DNA of 64,000 bases from Psychrobacillus sp042885655 (GTDB taxonomy: Bacteria > Bacillota > Bacilli > Bacillales_A > Planococcaceae). This document shows positions 17,614-26,967 of this stretch, one piece after another; within the stretch, counting starts at the first letter, position 1, and every line of letters begins with the position of its first letter. The position numbers and the translations under genes were made by a program. The notes beneath the pieces were generated by a model that did not search any database, was not told where the DNA came from, and was given only the letters and a program-made list of their open reading frames with translations. Location: positions 186,001 through 250,000 of the forward strand of contig NZ_JBHVRO010000004.1 of NCBI RefSeq assembly GCF_042885655.1, read 5' to 3'.

Positions 17614-18462
17614 ATGAATTTTCAGCGTTATGTAAATGCAGTAGACTTTGAGCAAGTAGCAAGACCTTTTTTAGAAAAAAATGAAGACAAATTTAGTTTG
17701 TTTTTAGGCGTACTTCAAGCTATTAAAGATGGGAAATACGAAAATCCACTTATGGTAACAATTGAAGAAAATGGCGAGTTGTTAGCTCTATTCCAAATGA
17801 CACCGCCTCATCCACTTAATATTATTTTTGTAAATGAAGAGAGTATGGCGGCAAGCATTGATTTGTGCATTACGGAGTTAATCAAACAATCTATAAACAT
17901 TGAATCTATCATCAGTGTAAAAGAATGGGCATATAAATTCGCGGAAAAATGGAAGGAGAAAACAGGGCAAGGTTTTTCCATATCAATGGATCAGGGTTTA
18001 TACCGTTTAGATCAAGTAGAAGATTCTTTAGAAATGTGCCCTGGATCATGGCGCTACGCAACCGAAGAAGACGCATTGCTCATTGAAAAATGGTATAGCT
18101 TATTTGAAGAGGACACTGGACTTCCGAAAACAGCATCAGTTGAAATTAAAAAGAGAGTAAAAACGATGCTGGACGCAAAAGAAGCATTTCTATGGGAAAA
18201 CGAAGGACAGATTGTGTCCATGATGAAAAAAGCAAGACCAACAGCAAATGGTGTTACCGTTTCGCTCGTCTTCACACCAAAGGAACAACGGAAAAAAGGA
18301 TACGCTCGCACATTGGTAGCTGCAGGCAGTAGAGAACTATTAAAAGAATTTCAATTTTGTGTCCTCTACACTGATATGCTAAATCCAACATCTAACAAAA
18401 TCTATCAAGAGATTGGCTATCAAAAACTGATAGATTCCATACATTTGGAATTTAAAAAATAA
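17614..18462 (+). CDS. GNAT-type acetyltransferase, two-part
   Basis: 282 residues. The C-terminal half carries the acetyl-CoA loop EQRKKGYARTLVAAG, preceded by a strand with VSLVFTPKE. The N-terminal half (about 1-135) resembles a second, degenerate GNAT-like fold without the loop, as in several Bacillus tandem-GNAT proteins. The substrate is unknown. It starts at an ATG behind AAGGAGGAG. The broken DinB gene follows 23 bp downstream, and the two may have shared a transcript. Confidence 0.8.
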   Translation: MNFQRYVNAVDFEQVARPFLEKNEDKFSLFLGVLQAIKDGKYENPLMVTIEENGELLALFQMTPPHPLNIIFVNEESMAASIDLCITELIKQSINIESIISVKEWAYKFAEKWKEKTGQGFSISMDQGLYRLDQVEDSLEMCPGSWRYATEEDALLIEKWYSLFEEDTGLPKTASVEIKKRVKTMLDAKEAFLWENEGQIVSMMKKARPTANGVTVSLVFTPKEQRKKGYARTLVAAGSRELLKEFQFCVLYTDMLNPTSNKIYQEIGYQKLIDSIHLEFKK

Positions 18463-18485
18463 AATAATTAACAGGGGGAATTCTC

Positions 18486-18812
18486 TTGCAAATGTTGTTC
18501 CGTTATAACTGGATGGTTAGGGAAGATTGGTATCGATGGTGTGAAGAAGTAAGTGAAGAAGACCTTCTCTTAGATAGAACAGGCGGTGTAGGCGGGATAT
18601 TGCATACTCTATTTCATATTGTGGATGTCGAGTGGAGTTGGATTCGGCTCCTTTAAGGAAAATCAGATTTTCAAGAGAACTTTAATGATTACAACAGTTT
18701 GGAAAAAGTGAGAGAATTGGACGCTAAATTAAAAATAGAAGTAGAGCAATTTGTACATGATTGGGAAGAAAGCATGGATAATCGTATACTTCAAGATACG
18801 ATGCCTCGCTAA
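18486..18812 (+). pseudogene. DinB family protein, broken and truncated
   Basis: From the TTG at 18486 (preceded by CAGGGGGAA) the frame reads a DinB-like protein, with RYNWMVREDWYRWCEE and GGILHTLFHIVDVEWSWI. A TAA at 18654-18656 interrupts it, and the frame ends at 18812, about 45 residues short of a normal DinB protein. The last His motif of the metal site is missing. The truncation coincides with the left edge of the AT-rich accessory island, so the gene was probably cut by an insertion. Confidence 0.75.
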
Positions 18813-19041
18813 GTCTTTTTATATGAAGTAAAGATTCAGTGAATAGTTACTATAAAAAATAGTAATTTAGAGTTTTTCAGTGCTCTCCTTTTTTAGAGTA
18901 TTTCAATCTTTTCCCCCAAAAATATTGAATGAATATAAATACTCTTTCTTATATTTGAATAGGGTTGTATTTCCATTTTATAAAAAAGGAGAATATTAGT
19001 TATTTATGGTTAAATCACATGCAAAAATATTTTTTTAATTG

Positions 19042-19065
19042 AATAATGTGAAATCTCACATTATT
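19042..19065. promoter_or_regulatory. 24-bp inverted repeat upstream of the peptide gene
   Basis: AATAATGTGA-AATC-TCACATTATT is perfect, with a 4-nt centre, 139 bp before the peptide start codon. The rest of the 390 bp gap (18813-19203) is AT-rich with one more weak hairpin (ATACTC/GAGTAT near 19108-19130) and no gene that I can defend. The palindrome is a candidate operator for the cassette. Confidence 0.45.
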
Positions 19066-19203
19066 TTATTAACAATCATCTGAAAATTGCTTAAATTTGA
19101 TTGAAATACTCTTCTCATGGGAGTATTTCTTTAAATTTTTCTCAATACTGAAAACTATATATTCTTGTTAAGATAAATATATAAAATACAAGGAGGTGAT
19201 AGC

Positions 19204-19350
19204 ATGCTAGCTAAACTTGCAACTTTATTAAGTGGGGATATACAACCATTTGTTTTTTGTGGTGATCCAGAATGTAGATGTAATGAAATTATTAAGTGCT
19301 CTCCGGATAATTTAGGTCAGGGTGGAGTTTGTCGATGTGAAAAAATTTAA
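19204..19350 (+). CDS. Small six-cysteine peptide, candidate secreted antimicrobial or signalling peptide
   Basis: 48 residues. An N-terminal mildly amphipathic stretch, MLAKLATLLSGDIQP, precedes a Cys-rich region with Cys at 19, 24, 26, 32, 43 and 45 (two C-R-C units). No double-Gly leader cleavage site of the usual kind, signal peptide or lipobox is present. A nearly ideal AGGAGGTGAT lies 3 nt before the ATG, which supports strong translation. It is followed on the same strand by an ABC exporter, a MauE-like protein and a thioredoxin-like protein. I infer an exported peptide with three disulfides or another Cys-based modification. I do not recognise its family. Confidence 0.7.
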   Translation: MLAKLATLLSGDIQPFVFCGDPECRCNEIIKCSPDNLGQGGVCRCEKI

Positions 19351-19410
19351 ATAGCAACTTTTTTTGAGCTATTATACAATGTTTAGCTGAATCTATACAC
19401 ACACCAAATT

Positions 19411-19441
19411 GATTTTACATGGAGCAACTCCATGTAAAATC
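19411..19441 (+). promoter_or_regulatory. Perfect 14-bp stem-loop between peptide and exporter genes
   Basis: GATTTTACATGGAG-CAA-CTCCATGTAAAATC is a perfect hairpin with no T-run behind it. It lies 61 bp past the peptide stop and about 200 bp before the exporter gene. Such a hairpin could stabilise the 3' end of an abundant peptide mRNA while letting some transcription read into the transporter. It is not a classical terminator. Confidence 0.6.
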
Positions 19442-19642
19442 ATATTCAAATAACTATGTATTTTTCTTTGCATTTCTCTGATTAATCATCTTCTATGTAT
19501 TGTTATTTTACAATATAGAATTGCAACGGTTTTATTTAAAAATGTACATAATTAATAATAAAAATCTAATATAAATCAACAGAAATTATCAAGATGTTTT
19601 ATTTTTACAACAATATTAATTAAATTTCACATTGGAGAAATC

Positions 19643-21415
19643 ATGCGTAACTTATATTACATTAAATCTTTATCTTTTATATTTAAATACGCTAAGTTTT
19701 GGATTTTTATTTCTATGTTTTTTTCTATTATTACTGGGATATTTCCATTAATAATTGTTTGGCTTTCTAAAGAAATTATTAATAGCGTATCAGGAATATT
19801 ACAAGGAAATACTTTATTTAGCACCAATTTAATAATCCTACTAATTCTTCAATTGGTTGTATTTATTCTGCAAAAAAATATTGTGAATATACAAATATAC
19901 CTCAACACAAAATATGAAAAAAAGTTAGATTTTGAACTTGAAAAACAGGTATCAGAAAAATCATCGACTTCACCATTATCTTATTTTGAAAATGTAAAGT
20001 TTCATAATCATTTAGATAGAATACAATTTAATAAAGGTTTTAGATTAATGTCCCCAATAAATTCTACACTATATATTTTTAAAGATATAATAACATTAGT
20101 TAGTTTATTCGCTTTTCTATTTCAATATCACTGGGCATTAATATTAATAATACTGTCAATTGTAATACCTATTATATATTTACGGATAAAATACGGAAAA
20201 AAAGAATTTATGATGCGCGTCAATCAAACGCCGGAATCGAGAGAGCAATTTTATATTAATGCACTACTCAATAACAGAGTAAGTGCGACGGAAGTACGAC
20301 TTTTCAACTTGAAAAATTTTCTACTCAATAGATGGTCTTATCTTTTTAATAAAATAAACGATGAATACCTTAGACTTGTAAAATCAAGGGAAATTGCAAA
20401 TGCGAATATCAATATACTTTCGTCATTACTTTATTTTATTATAAGCTTATTTTTATTAGAGATTTCGAAAAAAAAATTATTTCAAATAGGTGATTTTGTT
20501 TCCATTCTTCAAACCATTCAAATGGCTGAGAATAGTTTAACAAATATCTCAAAAAATATAGGTTCTATATACAGCGAAAGTTTATACATTAAAGATCTAT
20601 TCGATTTTATTGACTTTAAAGATACGAATTACATTGAAGTAAATATTAATAGAAATAAACCATTCTCTTTTTTAGATAGCCTAGAATTTAGAGATGTTTC
20701 TTTTAAATACCCCTATAGCGAGCAATTAGCCTTAGACAGGGTAAGCTTTAAAATAAATAAAGGTGACAAAATTGCTATTGTTGGGGAAAATGGATCAGGT
20801 AAAACGACATTGGTTAATTGCTTAATGGGACTATATCCAATAAGTGGAGGTCAAATTCTAATTGACGGTGTTAATATCAATGATATCAATCTAGAAAAAT
20901 TACATAAAAATATTACGGTTATTTTCCAAAACTACATGAAGTATAATTTTTCACTTGAGAAAAATATAATTTTAAATAGTACAAGAAATCTTGAAAAGCT
21001 TAATGATATTTCTATTCAATCGGGCGTAATTTCTATTGTAAATAATCTTAATACCGGGTTTGACACCGTTTTAGGTAAAATTTTTTTAGAAGGGGAAGAT
21101 CTTTCAGAGGGGCAATGGCAAAAAATAGCGATTGCAAGGGCATTATATAAGAGTGGGGAAATATTTGTTCTTGATGAACCTACCTCAGCCTTAGATCCTA
21201 AAGCTGAGATAGAAGTATATAAACAATTTGATAAACTTACAGATAATAAAACATCTATATTTATTTCTCATCGGATGGCCTCCACCAAAGTGGCTGATAG
21301 AATATTTGTTTTTTCAAATGGAAGATTAATTGAAGAAGGTAGTCATCAAGAATTAATGTCTTTAAACAAAGAATACACTCAAATGTATAATTTACAAGCA
21401 GATTGGTATAAATAA
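19643..21415 (+). CDS. ABC exporter with fused membrane and ATPase domains
   Basis: 590 residues. The N-terminal ~340 contain four to six membrane segments (ABC exporter transmembrane domain). The C-terminal ATPase has Walker A GENGSGKTT (near 380), signature LSEGQWQKIAIAR (near 486, replacing LSGGQ), Walker B FVLDEPTSALD and the H-loop ISHR. It has no N-terminal C39 peptidase domain, so it does not itself cleave double-Gly leaders. It is close to half-size exporters found in peptide biosynthesis clusters. GGAGAAATC precedes the ATG. It is AT-rich with codon use like the rest of the island. Probable exporter of the Cys-rich peptide. Confidence 0.85.
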   Translation: MRNLYYIKSLSFIFKYAKFWIFISMFFSIITGIFPLIIVWLSKEIINSVSGILQGNTLFSTNLIILLILQLVVFILQKNIVNIQIYLNTKYEKKLDFELEKQVSEKSSTSPLSYFENVKFHNHLDRIQFNKGFRLMSPINSTLYIFKDIITLVSLFAFLFQYHWALILIILSIVIPIIYLRIKYGKKEFMMRVNQTPESREQFYINALLNNRVSATEVRLFNLKNFLLNRWSYLFNKINDEYLRLVKSREIANANINILSSLLYFIISLFLLEISKKKLFQIGDFVSILQTIQMAENSLTNISKNIGSIYSESLYIKDLFDFIDFKDTNYIEVNINRNKPFSFLDSLEFRDVSFKYPYSEQLALDRVSFKINKGDKIAIVGENGSGKTTLVNCLMGLYPISGGQILIDGVNINDINLEKLHKNITVIFQNYMKYNFSLEKNIILNSTRNLEKLNDISIQSGVISIVNNLNTGFDTVLGKIFLEGEDLSEGQWQKIAIARALYKSGEIFVLDEPTSALDPKAEIEVYKQFDKLTDNKTSIFISHRMASTKVADRIFVFSNGRLIEEGSHQELMSLNKEYTQMYNLQADWYK

Positions 21416-21429
21416 TAGGAGGCTAAATT

Positions 21430-21963
21430 ATGTATATTATATCTTTATTATTTCAAAATATCTTAATAATATTATTTTTATCAACTTCATTTAGCAAAAT
21501 ATTTAACTTTAGTAATCATATAAACTATGTGGAATCATATAGAATTCCTATAAAAATTTCTAAAAAATTAATAATTAGTTTTTTATTAGTTATTGAAATT
21601 TTTATTTCTATTAGCTTTATCTTTAATTTGAATTATTTTTTAACAATTTTTATCTCAATAGCTCTTTTAACTTTATATTCTTTAGTAGCTCTTTTTCATT
21701 TAAGAACTAGTGAAGATTCAATAAATTGCGGATGCGGCGGGGTATTAAATTCAGATACTTTGTCCTTTGATACAGTATATAGGAATCTAATATTAATATT
21801 ATTTTTAGTATTAATGTTTGTATTTCCACATCCAATTGATGATTTCTTCTATACCCTTCCTTTTTCCATGATAGGACTACTTTTAGCATTAGCATATTAT
21901 TTACTTATAGAATATAGAAATAGATTCAAAGAAATTACAATATTACATAAGGAGAATATTTAA
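21430..21963 (+). CDS. MauE-type redox-associated membrane protein
   Basis: 177 residues with four or five membrane segments. NCGCGG (Cys 100 and Cys 102) lies in a loop after SEDSI, which is the signature of MauE-like proteins of the DoxX/MauE group. These shuttle electrons or help make disulfides with a thioredoxin-like partner. AGGAGG sits just before the ATG and only 14 bp separate it from the exporter. Immediately downstream is a TlpA/MauD-like protein, its expected partner. The direction of electron flow (oxidase or reductase) cannot be told from sequence. Confidence 0.78.
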   Translation: MYIISLLFQNILIILFLSTSFSKIFNFSNHINYVESYRIPIKISKKLIISFLLVIEIFISISFIFNLNYFLTIFISIALLTLYSLVALFHLRTSEDSINCGCGGVLNSDTLSFDTVYRNLILILFLVLMFVFPHPIDDFFYTLPFSMIGLLLALAYYLLIEYRNRFKEITILHKENI

Positions 21964-21965
21964 AT

Positions 21966-22529
21966 ATGAATACAACTATGTTGATATTAAGTTTAGTAAT
22001 GTATGTAGTTATTATCTTTTTAGTAATATTGAATATTAGAATGCTGAAAATGATCGGTAAATATATCCAATATATTGAATTTCTAAGTGAAAAAAATAAT
22101 TCTATTAAACAAAAAGGAGTAATAGAAGAAGTTCCATATATGAAACTTACGTCTGTTGTAGATAATAAATTTGAACTTACCATAGATGATCAGTTAGATA
22201 AAGATCTCTTATTAGTATTTTTATCTCCAAGTTGCGAAGCATGTAAGGAAATGTATTCTAATATAAAGAATAATATTAATAAAGATAAAGTTACAACAAT
22301 GATAATTTCAAACGATTTATCACTTGATAACAATAGAGAATACCTGGACTATTTTAATCAAGAAAATATCAATTTTGCTGTAGATATTGAGGCATTTCAA
22401 CAACTAAGAATTGAAAGAGTACCATATATGATGTACGTTGATAAAAATAGAAAAATCTTAGAACAAGGAAATCCTGGAAATGGAAACAAAATACACAAAG
22501 TTCTTGAAAAATATGGTGCAATTATTTAG
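21966..22529 (+). CDS. Membrane-anchored thioredoxin-like protein (MauD/TlpA-like)
   Basis: 187 residues. One N-terminal membrane segment (about 6-25) is followed by a linker and a thioredoxin-like domain whose active site is SPSCEACKEM (Cys 90, Cys 93) with the cis-Pro in RVPYM (Pro 153). The domain would face outside, where it could form or isomerise disulfides in the exported peptide, with MauE as membrane redox partner. It starts 2 bp after the mauE-like stop with AAGGAG upstream. It ends the four-gene unit; no clear terminator follows. Confidence 0.85.
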   Translation: MNTTMLILSLVMYVVIIFLVILNIRMLKMIGKYIQYIEFLSEKNNSIKQKGVIEEVPYMKLTSVVDNKFELTIDDQLDKDLLLVFLSPSCEACKEMYSNIKNNINKDKVTTMIISNDLSLDNNREYLDYFNQENINFAVDIEAFQQLRIERVPYMMYVDKNRKILEQGNPGNGNKIHKVLEKYGAII

Positions 22530-22776
22530 TAGCATATTATAGACAAATTATTACCTTTATAAAATAAGAAGAATTACCGATACTAAAAATATTTTTGTAG
22601 TACCGTTTTCGAATTTAATGAAAATATATAGTATATATTGTCGCATAAATAAGTTCTAAATGTTCTGTTTTTTATTTTTCTTGTTTTTAATTAAAAATAA
22701 AGACACTCAAGTAGAGGTAGTAAACATCCATTTTTTTACTATAACCTACGACGGGTGCGACAGAGACTAGATAATT

Positions 22777-23850
22777 TTATAGGACAGTACTCCCTGTGAT
22801 TTTACGTAACCAAATTTTTGCTGGTTTCCATAAAGCTGCTTTTGAGTATCGACTAATTTGTAAGTACGTTCGCTTACTTTGTGTATTTAACTGAGGAAGT
22901 ACATTCAAACAGTAGATAATCATCACGATATATACTTAGTTTTGTACGGCTTGCTTACTGTAACCGTAGAACTTTTTAATGTTCAGATGTTGTTTCATTC
23001 ATTTAAAGAATAGCTCGATAGACCAGCGTGACTTGTACAATTCAGCAATTTCATCTGCACTCAAATCAAAGCGATTCGTTAATAAATAAGGCTCATTCCC
23101 TTTGGAATCAAGTACTTTTGTTAGACGAAAAACGTTTTCAGCACGATTCTGAATCGTACCGATGACCACCAATTCATCTGTGGTGCGGTCAAAGCGTTCG
23201 TAATCCAGGTAACCACGGTCAAATACGTACATGCATTCCTTGTCATCAACGAGTATTTCCAATTGACCACGATCATGCTCTTTCGCATTCGTCAGGACGG
23301 CTTTATCCGGATAGGACCACCCTTTTTCCATGAACATAAACCGTTAGTGAAGCTTGGTGCCTGATTTGGTTTTTCGGAATTTCGCCCACTTGTGATTCGT
23401 TAAATTTAACGGTAAGGTGCTCAAATCAATGATTTTGAGTGGCGTTGTTGTTTTTCGTCTTGTTTGAAAGTCTGTCTTGTTGTTAATTTGAGCAACTAGA
23501 TCAAGAAGAATAGATTGAAAGAAATCTATCGGTACTTGATTTAAACGACGGCCCAGTTGAGAAAAAATGATGGAATCTAGGTTCGTTACGTGCTGCAGTT
23601 CCTCTGAAAATACAAAGTCACTTAAAGCGCGTAAACTCTCTGTTTCATGAAGTGTTGCAAATAACAGTAATTTCATAAACGAAGCCATGTGAAGCTTCTT
23701 TGTATAGTAGTCTAAATGTAGATTTTTCACTTGATTCTCAAATATTTTGTTGGAAATCGGTGAAAACCATTGTTCAAATAATGTTTTACGTGGAATCTTA
23801 TCCATGCGATTGATCCTTTTTAGTGGATTTGGATAGGTTACTACCGCCAA
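22777..23850 (-). mobile_element. IS4-family transposase, dead (three nonsense codons)
   Basis: A single reading frame of 358 codons runs from the ATG at 23850 to a stop at 22777 and resembles IS4Bsu1-type transposases. It contains SKFRKTK-like and TNAKEHDRGQLE regions, VFDRGYLDYERFD (DDE Asp) and YKSRWSIELFFK (Y-R-E/K signature). Three in-frame stops interrupt it: TAA at 23346-23344 (codon 169), TGA at 23001-22999 (codon 284, where Trp is expected) and TAA at 22938-22936 (codon 305, where Gln is expected). There are no frameshifts. The copy cannot make a functional transposase. Confidence 0.85.
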
Positions 23851-24015
23851 ACCATTACAAAGGATTTTTTTATGGAAATATAAAATTACAGAAATTTTAG
23901 ATTAAATTCTTATATTGAATTATTTTAAAGCTAATTACTTTGATTTTAACTGTATAAGAGTGGATTATTATCTCGACAGATAGATATGCTGGTTCAGTGA
24001 CAAACTGGCATTAGG

Positions 24016-24132
24016 ATGGTTGATTCAAACCGAGTATCTCGGACATCATTTGTCTTTATAGGAGCTATCGTTTATTTTTTATTTACGATTTTTACTGTTT
24101 TTATAATATATAAGGATTACTTCGGTGATTGA
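24016..24132 (+). other. Possible 38-residue one-span membrane ORF or gene remnant
   Basis: The frame MVDSNRVSRTSFVF... carries one hydrophobic segment of about 20 residues and ends KDYFGD. No convincing ribosome binding site sits at the right distance from the ATG. It could be a small membrane protein, or the tail of a gene lost in rearrangements next to the dead IS4 copy. The rest of the 23851-24170 gap shows nothing else. Confidence 0.3.
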
Positions 24133-24185
24133 ATTTCTGAATTAAATAAATGTAATTTATCTTTTTATAGTTGGGGAGGCTTCTT

Positions 24186-26102
24186 ATGAGGAGATTTGCT
24201 ATCACGCTATTAAGATATACACTTGGCATAATTGGAATCATTTTAATAAGCTGTACTCCAGTTCTTATGTCAATAAATAATATATTCGATTATCAATTAT
24301 ATTTTACGACATTAGGAGGGCTATTAAAGGATTTACTATCTCCCTCAGAATGGAAACTTAACTGTTTATTTCCAGATTCTATGGAGAGGAGAAATGTGTC
24401 ACTCCTCGATTATATCAAAGGTCCATATTTTTATTCCATGTTCATTCTAATTGTATCTTTACTCTTATCTCAAGTAGTTTCAATTACACTAGCATTTGTG
24501 ACTATGTTATCGAACCAATACTATAAAAGATTTATCTTACATATAACTAAATTGATGGAGTCATTTCCGGACTTCTCATATATATTTCTTATTCAAATCT
24601 TGGTTGTGCAAGTCTATCTTGCAACTGGAATCCGAGTTTTATCTTTTTATAGTGTAGGTGGTAATATAATTTACATTGCACCAATTGTTTGTTTATCGGT
24701 ATTGCCCACACTGTTATTTTTCAAACTCTTCCTCTTACTATATGAAGTGGAGTGGGAGCAGCCTTACGTAGAATTAGCAAAGTCTAAAGGATTAAGTAAA
24801 ATAGAAATATTAATAAGACATTGTAGCCCTAATGTCTTGAAAAGCATGTTCTATCAGTCTAAATCAATAGTATGGCTCACTTTATCTTCCGTAGTGATTA
24901 TTGAATATTTGTTTGGGCTTGATGGGATTCTGCGTTATTTAAGATCTGATTTCAGCACTATAGGCATAACTATTATTCTTTTATCAATTTTTACACCGTT
25001 TTTTATCTTTTATTCTATAATCGAGAGATTTGTGAATAAAGAAAACATCAAGAGAAATGTAATTTTTAAGAAATCTAACTTATCCTTTTTTGATTTTGAA
25101 GAATTAAGATCTCTATATTTAGTCAAAAATTTACAAAGCAGGCTATTGACTTTTTTTACTAAACGAATAAATTTATTTAAACGAAAGGATATAACTTTTC
25201 CACTATTGATTGTCTTAGTTCTTCTATCAGTTAGTTTGCTATACTTCTTTCTCTGTAATGATCAAATTGAGCAAATCAATTTTCTATATAATGAGGATGG
25301 GGGTCTATTGAGTAGAGCTCCACATCCACCCTCAGCAAATGTTTTATTTGGAACTGATCCATATGGTTATTCTATCCTGCAACAATTAATTGTGGGAACC
25401 AAATACACTATCTTAATAACTTTAATTATTGCGACAATTCGAATGGTAGCCGGTTATATACTATCAATAGTATATGTATTTTATTTAAATAATAAAAGCA
25501 GACAAGCTATTAATGCTATAGCTGATGGTATGCATTTTTTACCATTAACCTTGCTTGTATTTATAATGTTAGCCCCGCTACTAATTAATAATAGTGGAGT
25601 CTGGGACGCTACCTTAATGGAAAGATTGCTGCTACAAGTATTGATTATGTCTATCATAGTATTGCCAGTTACAACAAGCTCAATAGGAAATGAAATGAAT
25701 GAAACATTGAAAAAAGAATATATTCAAAGTTGTGTGGTTATGGGAGGGTCATTAATTTGGGTATTACTTAAGCATATCAATCCTCAACTATGGCCAAAGC
25801 TGGTTTTATTTTGGACACAGCATGTGGTACAAGTTCTTCAAATGTTTGTTCACTTAGGTATCCTATCCATTTTTGTAGGAGGGGCTACATTTTATCCTGA
25901 TAATCCATATCGCTTAAAACCAGAAATATATGAGCTTTCAGGTATGATTGCAATTTCAAGATCAGTTTTTATTACTAAGCAATTTTGGATGATCATCCCG
26001 CCATTATTTGTTTTCATGGTATTAATTTATTGTTTTAACACGATAGCAGAAGGGATATCAAGGAAACCGATTACTAAAAAAAGTAACACAGATGAGTTAT
26101 AG
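24186..26102 (+). CDS. Fused two-domain peptide-type ABC permease (DppB-DppC-like)
   Basis: 638 residues. The first half (about 1-290) is DppB-like, with the EAA loop VELAKSKGLSKIEILIRHCSPN. The second half (from about 335) is DppC-like, with the typical HPPSANVLFGTDPYGYSILQQL entry followed by an EAA loop near YIQSCVVMGG. Normally these are two proteins. I start it at ATG 24186, behind GGGGAGG. No substrate-binding protein or ATPase gene is adjacent, so it must borrow partners or be an orphan. It could import small peptides, including the pro-signal peptide product encoded downstream (inference). Confidence 0.75.
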   Translation: MRRFAITLLRYTLGIIGIILISCTPVLMSINNIFDYQLYFTTLGGLLKDLLSPSEWKLNCLFPDSMERRNVSLLDYIKGPYFYSMFILIVSLLLSQVVSITLAFVTMLSNQYYKRFILHITKLMESFPDFSYIFLIQILVVQVYLATGIRVLSFYSVGGNIIYIAPIVCLSVLPTLLFFKLFLLLYEVEWEQPYVELAKSKGLSKIEILIRHCSPNVLKSMFYQSKSIVWLTLSSVVIIEYLFGLDGILRYLRSDFSTIGITIILLSIFTPFFIFYSIIERFVNKENIKRNVIFKKSNLSFFDFEELRSLYLVKNLQSRLLTFFTKRINLFKRKDITFPLLIVLVLLSVSLLYFFLCNDQIEQINFLYNEDGGLLSRAPHPPSANVLFGTDPYGYSILQQLIVGTKYTILITLIIATIRMVAGYILSIVYVFYLNNKSRQAINAIADGMHFLPLTLLVFIMLAPLLINNSGVWDATLMERLLLQVLIMSIIVLPVTTSSIGNEMNETLKKEYIQSCVVMGGSLIWVLLKHINPQLWPKLVLFWTQHVVQVLQMFVHLGILSIFVGGATFYPDNPYRLKPEIYELSGMIAISRSVFITKQFWMIIPPLFVFMVLIYCFNTIAEGISRKPITKKSNTDEL

Positions 26103-26314
26103 GTATGGACTAACCTTAAATAGTGAGAGAATATAAAACACTTTCGGTAATGGTACACTTAAAACAAGTACTTAAATCGAAGATGTTTTTGCATAGGCAA
26201 AAACGAATATTCAAGTGAGATTAAATGGGATCTAACCATTTCTGTGATACATAATAATACACAAGCATGACTTCAATAGGAGATTTTTTCATGAAACTAA
26301 TCTAACGTAAAAAA

Positions 26315-26482
26315 ATGTGGCGCTGCATACACATCTTCAAAGCTATTTTGAGAGTAACCGTCGACGAATTCCCACCTGTAAATCAGATGGGGATTCGATT
26401 ATTATTTAGTTACTTTGTTAAATATGATGCAATGACTGGAATGGTCGTTGACCAAGGTAGTAATGTATCGAAAGAACTTTAA
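26315..26482 (+). other. Unrecognised 55-residue frame
   Basis: An open frame from ATG 26315 to TAA 26482 in an otherwise gene-poor stretch (26103-26832). It reads VDEFPPVNQMGIRLLFSYFV in the middle and ends SNVSKEL. It has no good ribosome binding site. I do not recognise it; it may be a fragment of a lost gene. Confidence 0.25.
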
Positions 26483-26810
26483 TCTGTAAGATCAATTTTG
26501 GAAAGTTGTTCAAATAGATCGCACAGATAATATTAGTGATTTAACCCATTCACTTTTGCCGTCTCTACTATACTATTAATGATAGCATTGGCTCTTGCAC
26601 CTCTCGGTGTACTGAACATCCAATTTTTTCTTCCTACTGGCAACAGGCTTAATCGATAGTTCCTTCAGTTATCTATCTGCTCTTCGCGATTCAAGTTATG
26701 TATATTACGCGCCGGCAGGTAATACTTCAGTTCTTCTGAAAGTCCTTTGCGCGCTTGAGCTCAACTTCCAAGTCGCAAATAATCCTACCTACTCAAAGGT
26801 GGGAATATTT
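26483..26810 (-). mobile_element. IS66-family transposase (TnpC) C-terminal remnant
   Basis: On the minus strand, GRKNWMFSTPRGARANAI, then INSIVETAKVNGLNH and LFEQLSKID are the conserved C-terminal motifs of IS66 TnpC. Before them come NRAER-like RADR and SIKPV. The frame is broken by stops and a frameshift between SIKPVA and RKNW, and the rest of the element is absent. It is a decayed fragment. Confidence 0.8.
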
Positions 26811-26832
26811 AATAGTTAATCTGTAATAAATG

Positions 26833-26967
26833 TTAGTCTGTCTCATAAGAAACATTGTGAATATCTGGATAGTCAACTTCGCTAGAAATGTTTTGACTAT
26901 TTAGGTTGACCAATGTCGTTATTAGTATAAAACTAATAGTTAAAACTTTATATAACTTCTCTTTCAT
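26833..26967 (-). CDS. Exported pro-signal peptide (Phr/NprX-like), overlaps receptor 3' end
   Basis: 44 codons. MKEKLYK is followed by a hydrophobic export core, VLTISFILITTLV, and a polar tail, SEVDYPDIHNVSYETD. This is the layout of RRNPP pro-peptides: charged start, secretion helix, C-terminal signal. A strong AAAGGGGGTGAT lies 5 nt before the ATG. The ATG overlaps the last codons of the receptor gene in another frame (20-nt overlap), so the two are coupled. The tail contains YPDI, close to the PDI of the NprX heptapeptide SKPDIVG. The mature form is probably a 5-8 residue piece around there (inference). Confidence 0.7.
   Translation of the reverse strand: MKEKLYKVLTISFILITTLVNLNSQNISSEVDYPDIHNVSYETD

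Noticed and set aside
19006..19038. Ten-codon frame MVKSHAKIFF upstream of the peptide gene
   Set aside because: The AAAGGAG site is about 13 nt away and the frame is too short; kept only as a possible leader peptide.
19315..19329. Gly-Gly at residues 40-41 of the Cys-rich peptide as a double-glycine leader site
   Set aside because: Cleavage would leave only seven residues, and the exporter lacks the C39 peptidase domain that uses such sites.
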